5,461 nucleotides of DNA, taken from positions 1-5,461 of the forward strand of contig JADLBB010000137.1 in the NCBI GenBank assembly GCA_020848055.1, in the 5' to 3' direction. The stretch is from Chloroflexota bacterium (GTDB lineage Bacteria; Chloroflexota; Limnocylindria; QHBO01). A program made the position numbers and the translations under genes. Within the stretch, counting starts at the first letter, position 1. Every line of letters starts with the position of its first letter. Positions 1 through 5,461 of this stretch are shown here, piece by piece. The notes beneath the pieces were generated by a model. That model saw only the letters and a program-made list of their open reading frames with translations, did no database searches and was not told where the DNA came from.

Positions 1-2632
1 ACCCGCTGGGGCTCGGCCCCGGGGTGGGCTCGACGCGCTCGCCGCACACCGATGTCAGATGGCTGTAGCCGTACATCGGCACGATGGCAAAGCGAACGTC
101 GGGGTCCTCCTGGTACTTGGACGGATCGCCCCGGGCGCCGGTCTCCCCGTTTACGACGCGATCCGACCACGTATCGGCCGCCACGACCCAGCTCTGCGGT
201 CGCCGCGGCGTGGCCGTGGACACGTAGCGCTCCAGGTCGAGACAGCCGTCGTGATGGACGTTGTCCAGCGGCGGAACGGTGCCCTCCAGGAACGGCAGTG
301 TGATCCTTTCCTGGCACGCGCTGGTGGCCGACATGCCGCTCCAACGGCACACCTGGGCGGTCACGATGCCCTCGGGCTGGGGGAAGCTGGTCTGCGGCAC
401 CGGCTTGTCGCCGTTCCAGTCCCACGGCTTGTTGAGCGCCTCGTTCATGAAGTCGTGCCACAGGTACAGCGGGCCGTCAGCGCTGAACAGGCCGCCGACG
501 AACTCGTTCGACATCGGCTCCTGGTTGTTGTTGCCCATCCATACGCCGACGGTCAGGCTGTTCGCCACGTAGCCGAAGCCGGACACGTCGCGGAAGTCGT
601 TCGTCGTGCCGGTCTTGAACCCGGCCGGCCGGCGCTGGCCGTCGGTCGTGAGCAGCTGCGCGCGGCTGCCCCACAGCAGGTTGCGCTTTGGGTCGGTGTT
701 GCCCTCCAGGATGAAGTGCGGCAGATAAGCCTCGGCCGCGGTCATCGGGTGGGTGACCTCCGGCCCGTTGTCCTCGCGGGTGTAGACGACGCGGTTGTTG
801 CGGTCGCGGATCTCGATGATCGTCGTGTTCTGGTGCAGCTCGCCCTCGTTGGCAAACGCCGAGTAGGCCTGCGTCATGTTGGTCAGGTTGACCGGGATGG
901 CGCCCAGCGCCAGGGTCAGGCCGGGGTCGAGGCCCATGATGTAGTCGGCGCTGGCGATGCCGAGTGACTCGGCGAAGTTGGCGGTCGTCTGCGATCCGGC
1001 CAGGTACTGCATCTTGACCGACGGGATGTTCATGCTGTAGCGCAGCGCATCCATGGCCAGCACCGGGCCACGCTCCTTGATGTCGGCGTTCGTCGGCCGA
1101 TAGCTCGTCTCGGGAGTGAGGCCGAACTCGGTGATGGCATCCACGAACATCGTGCTCACCGTCGCATCGCGTGACTTGAAGGCCGATGCGTAGGTGATCG
1201 GCTTGAAGGCCGACCCCGGCTGACGCGTCCCGAGCCCGGCGACGTCGAACTGGCCCTGGACGCGCGGATCGTCGCGGTTGTAATAGTCCACCGACCCGAC
1301 GTAGGCGATGATCTCTCCGGTGGGCGAGTCGATCGCCACCAGCGCGCCGTTATTGACGTTGAAGTCCACGCAGCGCTTGCCCTGAGGCGTGACGCAGCCC
1401 GGCTCCTCGGACGCGTTGGTGCTCAGGCCGTGGACGTGCGCGGCGACGAGGCGCTTGGCCTCCTGTTGCAGCGCGTAGTCGAGCGTGGTCGTGATTCGGT
1501 AGCCGCCGGTGCGGACCGCCGCCTCCGGGTTCTCGACGCCCAGCGAGGCCAGGATCCGCTCAGCCTCGCCCCTCACGCGGAAGGCGAACTGTGGCTCGCG
1601 CAGCACGCTTGTCAGGCGCTTGGGACCCATCTGGGTCCACGTCGTGGCGCGTGCCTCGCGCGCCTGGGCGGCGGTGATGTAACCCTCCTCCAGCATGGCG
1701 CCGATGACCGTGTTGCGACGCGCGATGGCCGCCGCCGCGGCCTCCTCCGAACCGGGCTCCCCGTTCGGATTCTGGTAGGGATCGTAGTACGACGGACGCT
1801 GCGGGAGGCCGGCCAGGAAGGCGGCCTGGGCGATGGTCATGTCGTCCAGGTTGGTCAGGCCGAAGTAGTTGGCCGCCGCGGCTCGGATGCCGTACGAGCC
1901 GTTGCCGTAGTAGATCAGGTTGAGGTACGTCTCGAGGATCTTCTCCTTGCCCGCGCGGCCGGGATAGGCGCCGGTCACCTGCATGGCCAGGATGTTCTCG
2001 CGGATCTTGTCCTCGATGCTCGTCCCGCTCTTGGGGGCCGGAGGCTGGCAGACGTCGGTGTCCTCGTCGCCCTCCTCGCCCTGCTCATTGGTGGCGGCGT
2101 CCGGGTCGGCAGCATCGACTCCCGCGCTCGGATTGGCGCTGGGGTCCACCTGGGTCGAACTGCCATCCTCTTTCAGCACGCGGGCGTAGTCGATGACCTG
2201 CTGGGTGATGGTCGAGGCGCCCTGGACGATCTCGCCTGCCTCCAGGTTGGCGAGGGCCGCTCGCACCGTGCCCTGGAAGTCGACGCCGTTGTTGTCCCAG
2301 AAGGTGCGATCCTCGCTGGACACGGTCGCCTGCCAGATGCGTGGCGGCAGCTCGTCGAAGGTGACGGCCTCGCGGTTCTGGCACTCGAAGCGGGCCAGCA
2401 GCACCTGGCCGGATCGGTCATACACGTAGGTCGACTCCGCGGGCTCGATGCCGTCGAGGATGCGCGGATCGGGCAGGTCGGACGAGAAATAGGCGTAGGC
2501 CGCGTACATGCCACCGGCCGTTCCGGCGACCGATCCAGCGAACATGAGGCCGAACACGCCGAGGGTGACGAGCAGGAAGGTGGCAAGCCCGCGGCGCTGC
2601 GAGCCACGGCGGGTCGTGCGACGGGTCATCAT
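1..2632 (-). CDS. Class A bifunctional penicillin-binding protein (PBP1A-like), C-terminus beyond window
   Basis: This is a membrane-anchored peptidoglycan synthase: a GT51 transglycosylase polymerises lipid II into glycan strands and a transpeptidase cross-links the stem peptides outside the membrane. The frame is open for 877 residues from the ATG at 2632 to the window edge, with no stop. Numbering from that ATG, an Arg-rich cytoplasmic tail is followed by one membrane segment (about 15-41). The GT51 motifs come in order: E107-D108..F111 (first catalytic Glu), GASTITQQ 138-145, KIRE 209-212 (second Glu E212), KxxIxxxYxN 229-238 and RRNTVI 305-310. An acidic insertion occupies about 156-203. 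The transpeptidase has SAFK 474-477 (nucleophile S474), SMN 533-535 and KTGTT 673-677. The C-terminal part (about 740-877) has four Cys (762, 773, 797, 863) and ends in a Pro-rich tail. A second in-frame ATG lies at 2629, and an upstream ATG at 2668 would add 12 residues; neither 2632 nor 2668 has a clear ribosome binding site. It would be called ponA or mrcA in other species. Confidence 0.95.
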   Translation of the reverse strand, partial: MMTRRTTRRGSQRRGLATFLLVTLGVFGLMFAGSVAGTAGGMYAAYAYFSSDLPDPRILDGIEPAESTYVYDRSGQVLLARFECQNREAVTFDELPPRIWQATVSSEDRTFWDNNGVDFQGTVRAALANLEAGEIVQGASTITQQVIDYARVLKEDGSSTQVDPSANPSAGVDAADPDAATNEQGEEGDEDTDVCQPPAPKSGTSIEDKIRENILAMQVTGAYPGRAGKEKILETYLNLIYYGNGSYGIRAAAANYFGLTNLDDMTIAQAAFLAGLPQRPSYYDPYQNPNGEPGSEEAAAAAIARRNTVIGAMLEEGYITAAQAREARATTWTQMGPKRLTSVLREPQFAFRVRGEAERILASLGVENPEAAVRTGGYRITTTLDYALQQEAKRLVAAHVHGLSTNASEEPGCVTPQGKRCVDFNVNNGALVAIDSPTGEIIAYVGSVDYYNRDDPRVQGQFDVAGLGTRQPGSAFKPITYASAFKSRDATVSTMFVDAITEFGLTPETSYRPTNADIKERGPVLAMDALRYSMNIPSVKMQYLAGSQTTANFAESLGIASADYIMGLDPGLTLALGAIPVNLTNMTQAYSAFANEGELHQNTTIIEIRDRNNRVVYTREDNGPEVTHPMTAAEAYLPHFILEGNTDPKRNLLWGSRAQLLTTDGQRRPAGFKTGTTNDFRDVSGFGYVANSLTVGVWMGNNNQEPMSNEFVGGLFSADGPLYLWHDFMNEALNKPWDWNGDKPVPQTSFPQPEGIVTAQVCRWSGMSATSACQERITLPFLEGTVPPLDNVHHDGCLDLERYVSTATPRRPQSWVVAADTWSDRVVNGETGARGDPSKYQEDPDVRFAIVPMYGYSHLTSVCGERVEPTPGPSPSG

Positions 2633-2712
2633 CAGGTGACGGCGTCGCCGCTGGAGGGCCGGATGCATCGGCGCGAAGGGTAGCAGTGAACAGCTGTTCG
2701 GTCGAATCGTGC
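2633..2712 (-). other. Intergenic gap before the PBP gene
   Basis: This 80-base gap separates the prepilin peptidase stop from the chosen PBP start. It holds a 12-bp perfect palindrome (2688-2699) and an alternative PBP start ATG (2666-2668). I see no hairpin followed by a T-run on the minus strand, so no intrinsic terminator is supported. No convincing -35/-10 pair stands out either. Read-through from the upstream genes is therefore possible, but a separate PBP promoter is not excluded. Confidence 0.5.
2688..2699. promoter_or_regulatory. Perfect 12-bp palindrome, possible operator (LexA/SOS-box-like)
   Basis: The sequence GAACAGCTGTTC is its own reverse complement and sits between the prepilin peptidase stop and the PBP start, 55 bases upstream of the ATG at 2632 and 19 upstream of the ATG at 2668. 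The form GAAC-N4-GTTC is the core of the Gram-positive and actinobacterial LexA box. On the minus strand one flank is also right (CGAAC), while the other is GTTCA rather than GTTCG. Roughly one 12-bp palindrome is expected by chance in a window this size, so its location and core match are the only support. Confidence 0.3.
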
Positions 2713-3333
2713 TCAGCGCGCGATCGCCAGGGCCCTCGGATCAAGCAAGAGAGCGACGACGGCACCGGCCACCAGGGCCGGACCGAACGGGATGTAGCTG
2801 CGCATCCCGACTCGATGGGTCGCCAGCAGGACGATGCTGGTGCCGGCGGCCAGGAAGGCGGCGGCGAACAGCGCGGTGAAGATCGCCGGCCAGCCCAGCA
2901 ACGCCCCGATCGGTGCGACCAGGAACAGGTCGCCGCGCGCCAGTCCGCCACGGACGACCAGGGCGACGATGCCCAGGAACCCCACCGCCAGCGCGGCGCC
3001 GATGAGCGCATCGAGCGGCCTGACCGCCGGGTTGAACGGGATGAAGGCTGCCGCGATCACGACCAGCGGATCGAGCGCCAGGTGCGGCAGCAGTCGCTGT
3101 TCGAGGTCGGTCGCCACGAGCACGACCAGCAGCGCGAGGCAGACCAGGTACACCCCGGTGGCCCACCACGGCAGCTGGCTGCGACCGACGACCAGTCCGG
3201 CCGCAAGGCCGGATGCCAATGCCAGCACCACGGTCCGGGGTCCGGGGGCGCGATGACTTGCCTCCGCCGCCGGCCATCGGCTGGCCAGCCGCTCGGCCAT
3301 CCCGCCGATGATCGCGAAGGCGATCGCGGCCAT
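2713..3333 (-). CDS. A24-family prepilin peptidase (short form, no Cys-rich loop)
   Basis: This is an integral-membrane aspartyl protease of the type IV prepilin/preflagellin peptidase family, which cuts the leader from pilin-like precursors at the cytoplasmic face of the membrane. From the ATG at 3333 it has 206 residues, almost all in hydrophobic segments (about 1-11, 33-50, 57-75, 87-100, 106-128, 137-170, 183-198). Both catalytic regions are visible: D76 in ATDLEQRLLPH and D135 in ARGDLFLVAPIGALLG, the equivalent of GxGD with Ala replacing the first Gly. The family's IPFGP motif is at 181-185. Full-length PilD/PulO proteins are about 250-290 residues, with a cytoplasmic Cys-rich loop and N-methyltransferase activity. 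Here that loop is absent, though the segment G11-MAERLASRWP looks like a remnant of the family's first helix and its R-P end. The start is uncertain: GTG 3336 is equally possible. The ribosome-binding-like AGGAGGAG at 3372-3379 is too far from either, and a CTG at 3357 would fit it better and complete the first helix. It follows pepA with a 50-base gap. Which pilus, Tad or competence system it serves cannot be told from here. Confidence 0.85.
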   Translation of the reverse strand: MAAIAFAIIGGMAERLASRWPAAEASHRAPGPRTVVLALASGLAAGLVVGRSQLPWWATGVYLVCLALLVVLVATDLEQRLLPHLALDPLVVIAAAFIPFNPAVRPLDALIGAALAVGFLGIVALVVRGGLARGDLFLVAPIGALLGWPAIFTALFAAAFLAAGTSIVLLATHRVGMRSYIPFGPALVAGAVVALLLDPRALAIAR

Positions 3334-3371
3334 CACGGCCGCAGGCGTCGCTGCCAGTCCCGCGCCCTCCG

Positions 3372-3379
3372 CTCCTCCT
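3372..3379 (-). promoter_or_regulatory. Strong Shine-Dalgarno-like AGGAGGAG just after pepA stop
   Basis: On the minus strand AGGAGGAG lies four bases after the pepA stop codon (3384-3386). It is the best ribosome-binding match in the window, yet the first ATG/GTG in the prepilin peptidase frame (3336/3333) is 35-38 bases downstream. The in-frame CTG at 3355-3357 is 14 bases away. It may be the true ribosome binding site for a non-ATG start, or a chance purine run. Confidence 0.45.
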
Positions 3380-3383
3380 GCCG

Positions 3384-4853
3384 TCAGCCGGCCGCGAAGT
3401 CGCGCGCCAGCCGAACCAGGGTGGCCACGGCCGCGCCGGTCGCGCCCTTGGGGCCGTATGGCTTGTCCGAGGTCAGGTAGGCCGTCCCGGCGATGTCCAT
3501 GTGGACCCACGGCACGGTGACGAACTCGCCCAGGAAGACGGCCGCCTTGATGAGAGAGCCGTCGCGGGTTCCCGAGTTGACGATGTCGGCGTGGGGGGAG
3601 TCATATGCCGATCGGTACTCGCTCACCAGCGGCATCTCCCAGAACCACTCGCCGGCCCCCTCGGCCGCGGTGCCCACGGCCTCGCCCCATTCACGCGGCC
3701 GCGCGAAGTAGGCGCTGACCTGGTCGCCGAAGGCCACCGCCGCCGCACCGGTCAGGGTGGCGACGTCGACCATGTGCGTCGCACCGTTGCGCTCGGCCCA
3801 GGTCATGGCGTCGCCCAGGATCAGGCGGCCCTCGGCATCGGTGTTGGTCACCTCGACCGTCATGCCGTTCATGGCGCGGACCACGTCACCGGGGCGCTGC
3901 GCATTGCCGCCGGGCATGTTCTCGACCATCGGTGCGACGGCCATGAGCGGGGTATCCGGTGCCAGCCGGGCGAGGGTGCGGGCAGCGGCGATCACGGCTG
4001 CGGCTCCCGACTTGTCATGCTTCATGTCGCCCATGCCGTCGGCGGGCTTGAGGCTCAGGCCGCCGGAATCGAAGCACACGCCCTTGCCGACGATCGCCAG
4101 GCGCCGGTCACCGCCCGACTCCCAGCCGGGCAGCTTGACGGCGATCAACCGTGGCGGGTGTGCGGCCCCCTGCCCGACGCCGAGCAGCATGCCCATGCCC
4201 AGTCGCTCCATGTCGGCCGGCTCGAGGACCTCCACCGTGCAGCCGTCGGCCGCCAGCTCGCGCGCGACCTCGGCCATGCGCTCGGGCGACAGGTCGTTGG
4301 CGGATCGATTGGCAAGGTCGCGGCCGAACGCAACGCCCTCGCCGATGATGGCGCCCTCGTCGAGCGCCTCCTGCTCGGCGCCGATGACGAGCACCTCCGG
4401 GACCGACCGCTTCATGGCGTCCGTGTCCCGCACGCGCCCGTAGACCGACGTGGACCGATACGTGCCGGCCATGGCGCCCACCGCGGTCGCGACCCAGGCG
4501 TCGTGCGCCTCACCATCCCGCAGCCAGATGGCGACCGATCGCGCCCCGCGGCCGTTCAGGCGGCGCGTTGTGACCGCCGCAAGGCGACCGGCGCGCCACG
4601 CCGGCCGACCGCGCGTACCGCCGTTCAGCAGCAGCAGGCGACCGGCAGCGAGCGTCCCTCCGTCGACGAGCGCGGCGGGATGCTCGAGGACGTTGAACTC
4701 GCCCCAATCGATCGCGCGGCGGATCGCACCGCCGGAGGCGGCATCGAGTTCGCCCAACTCACCCGGAAGATCGGTCTCGTCTCGATAGATCGGAACGGCC
4801 AGGACATCGGCCTCGACCGAGGCTGGGTTGGCCGAGATGGCGCGCAGGCGCAT
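3384..4853 (-). CDS. pepA: Leucyl aminopeptidase, M17 family (PepA)
   Basis: This is a cytosolic, usually hexameric, two-metal aminopeptidase that removes N-terminal residues such as Leu from peptides during protein turnover. It is complete at 489 residues, close to the family's usual 480-500. The N-terminal domain (about 1-150) is variable; the C-terminal catalytic domain (about 170-489) is well conserved. The metal ligands and catalytic residues are all visible: K257 and D262 in GKGVCFDSGG, K269 in SLKP, D280 in MKHDKSGA, and D339, E341 and R343 in the family signature NTDAEGRLILGDAM. Each is exactly 13 residues lower than its counterpart in E. coli PepA (K270, D275, K282, D293, D352, E354, R356), so there is no gap across the active site. 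One small oddity is DKSG where DMGG is usual after the bridging Asp. The ATG at 4853 is preceded by a GAGGAG ribosome binding site. E. coli PepA also acts as a DNA-binding protein in plasmid resolution; nothing here speaks for or against that. Confidence 0.96.
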   Translation of the reverse strand: MRLRAISANPASVEADVLAVPIYRDETDLPGELGELDAASGGAIRRAIDWGEFNVLEHPAALVDGGTLAAGRLLLLNGGTRGRPAWRAGRLAAVTTRRLNGRGARSVAIWLRDGEAHDAWVATAVGAMAGTYRSTSVYGRVRDTDAMKRSVPEVLVIGAEQEALDEGAIIGEGVAFGRDLANRSANDLSPERMAEVARELAADGCTVEVLEPADMERLGMGMLLGVGQGAAHPPRLIAVKLPGWESGGDRRLAIVGKGVCFDSGGLSLKPADGMGDMKHDKSGAAAVIAAARTLARLAPDTPLMAVAPMVENMPGGNAQRPGDVVRAMNGMTVEVTNTDAEGRLILGDAMTWAERNGATHMVDVATLTGAAAVAFGDQVSAYFARPREWGEAVGTAAEGAGEWFWEMPLVSEYRSAYDSPHADIVNSGTRDGSLIKAAVFLGEFVTVPWVHMDIAGTAYLTSDKPYGPKGATGAAVATLVRLARDFAAG

Positions 4854-4863
4854 GCGTTGCTTG

Positions 4864-4872
4864 GCTCCTCTT
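4864..4872 (-). promoter_or_regulatory. Ribosome binding site for pepA
   Basis: On the minus strand AAGAGGAGC precedes the pepA ATG (4851-4853), with about 10 bases between the GAGGAG core and the start codon. It lies in the short gap after the stop of the upstream gene. It supports 4853 as the start and translation of pepA as a downstream cistron of the same transcript. Confidence 0.7.
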
Positions 4873-4879
4873 GATGGGC

Positions 4880-5461
4880 TCAGGGCACGGAGTCCGAGTA
4901 TATCCGCGACAGCGCGGCGCGCTGAGAGTCGAGCGCGCCGATCGCGTCGACCAGCCGCGACAGCGGCACCGAGGCCACCGATGCCGCGCCCTCGCTGATG
5001 GCGATCGCGAGCGCGCGATCGGCCCTGGTCGCGGGATCGCGGAGCTCCTCGAAATCGGCGGTCGCGGCGTTCGCTGCGGCGGTGTCGCCGGCTCGAACGG
5101 CCGCCACCAGGCGCTCGACCGCGTCGATCGTGGCTCCGGCCGTCTCCACCCAGATCGGAAGGGTGACGATGCCCGCGTCCCAGCCGGCCACCGCATCGTG
5201 AGCGGTCCGCGCATCCGCCACGTGCGCGGCGGCGGAGTCGACGTCCCCGTTGCCCAGCGCGGCCAGGGCCGCCTCGAGCGCGACAGGCACGGCGGCCGCG
5301 TGGTGGCGCATGGCCGCGAACGTGTCGGCAGCGTCGGCCGTGCCCGCCAGCTGAATGCCGATCGAACCGATGAGCGCGGCGTCCGGTCCGGCCGGCAACG
5401 GTGTGGCGGCAGGGTCCGCGGCCAGCCGAGCCGATTCGAGCGACGCGACGGCCTCCGTCGC
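4880..5461 (-). CDS. Unrecognised Ala-rich helical protein, C-terminal part
   Basis: The frame is open from the window edge to a TGA at 4880-4882, giving 193 visible residues with the N-terminus missing. I do not recognise the family. The protein is very rich in Ala, with Asp and Val also common and no Cys, and looks almost entirely helical. Two stretches share a helix-GD-helix pattern: AALAALGNGDVDSAAAHV (about residues 64-81 of the visible part) and VAAVRAGDTAAANAA (about 119-133). Their GD pairs are 53 residues apart, which suggests a repeated helical hairpin. No membrane segment is obvious in the visible part. A missing signal peptide or lipobox cannot be judged. It ends 26 bases before pepA and is probably co-transcribed with it. 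A substrate-binding or helical-bundle surface protein is possible but unsupported. The ATG-less visible region rules out choosing a start; TTG at 5398 is internal to a longer frame. The absence of stops and the flush spacing to pepA make it very likely a real gene. Confidence 0.75.
   Translation of the reverse strand, partial: ATEAVASLESARLAADPAATPLPAGPDAALIGSIGIQLAGTADAADTFAAMRHHAAAVPVALEAALAALGNGDVDSAAAHVADARTAHDAVAGWDAGIVTLPIWVETAGATIDAVERLVAAVRAGDTAAANAATADFEELRDPATRADRALAIAISEGAASVASVPLSRLVDAIGALDSQRAALSRIYSDSVP

Noticed and set aside
59..967. Plus-strand open frame (302 codons) opposite the PBP transpeptidase region
   Set aside because: It lies entirely opposite the SMN and KTGTT part of the PBP, and its composition is typical of an antisense frame.
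1430..2683. Long plus-strand open frame (417 codons) opposite the PBP transglycosylase region
   Set aside because: The minus strand encodes the GT51 motifs in order without interruption; the plus-strand frame is the codon-bias shadow and has no family features.
2688..2699. The palindrome as an intrinsic terminator stem
   Set aside because: It is only 6 bp per arm with no loop and no T-run follows on the minus strand.
2669..2712. A sigma-70-like promoter upstream of the PBP (TTCGAC with a TGCTACCCT extended -10)
   Set aside because: The hexamers match the consensus poorly and the spacing is not decisive, so I cannot support it.
2686..3480. Plus-strand open frame (264 codons) opposite the prepilin peptidase
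   Set aside because: It is Gln/Arg/Asp-rich with no motif, the expected complement of a hydrophobic membrane protein on the minus strand.
3334..3510. Start of the prepilin peptidase at the far-upstream ATG (3510)
   Set aside because: It would add a Gly/Arg-rich 59-residue tail overlapping the end of pepA out of frame, unlike any prepilin peptidase N-terminus.
3501..4874. Long plus-strand open frame (457 codons) opposite pepA
   Set aside because: It is the antisense shadow of pepA in GC-rich DNA. Its translation is rich in Arg, Gly, His and Asp with no recognisable motif, while the minus strand has every M17 active-site residue.

Overview
The window is a GC-rich stretch (visibly about two thirds G+C) in which every supportable gene lies on the minus strand, so transcription runs from position 5461 towards 1. 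The organism looks like a high-GC bacterium with a peptidoglycan wall. The style of the penicillin-binding protein (an Asn in place of the usual His in the first transglycosylase motif, Cys-containing loops, a Pro-rich tail) and the gene set make me think of uncultured Chloroflexota (Limnocylindria-like). An actinobacterium is not excluded; this placement is inference from protein style only.

Layout in transcription order: (1) 5461-4880, the C-terminal part of an Ala-rich, mainly helical protein I cannot name, cut by the window edge. (2) 4853-3384, a complete M17 leucyl aminopeptidase (PepA) with all expected metal-binding and catalytic residues and a good ribosome binding site. (3) about 3333-2713, a short polytopic A24-family prepilin peptidase with both catalytic aspartates but without the N-terminal Cys-rich cytoplasmic loop. 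(4) 2632-1, a class A bifunctional penicillin-binding protein (GT51 transglycosylase plus transpeptidase), at least 877 residues and running off the left edge. Its transglycosylase domain carries an acidic insertion of about 48 residues.

The first three genes are separated by 26-50 bases and look like one transcription unit. The PBP follows after an 80-base gap that holds a perfect 12-bp palindrome of the form GAAC-N4-GTTC. The PBP builds peptidoglycan at the membrane. The prepilin peptidase would process type IV pilin-like or pseudopilin precursors at the same membrane. PepA is cytosolic peptide turnover. Apart from shared membrane and envelope placement of two of them, I see no shared pathway.

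This is an essentially housekeeping region. I found no mobile element, CRISPR array, RNA gene or defence-like system. The points worth a second look are the PBP insertion, the palindrome ahead of the PBP, the reduced prepilin peptidase with its unclear start, and the unnamed Ala-rich protein.
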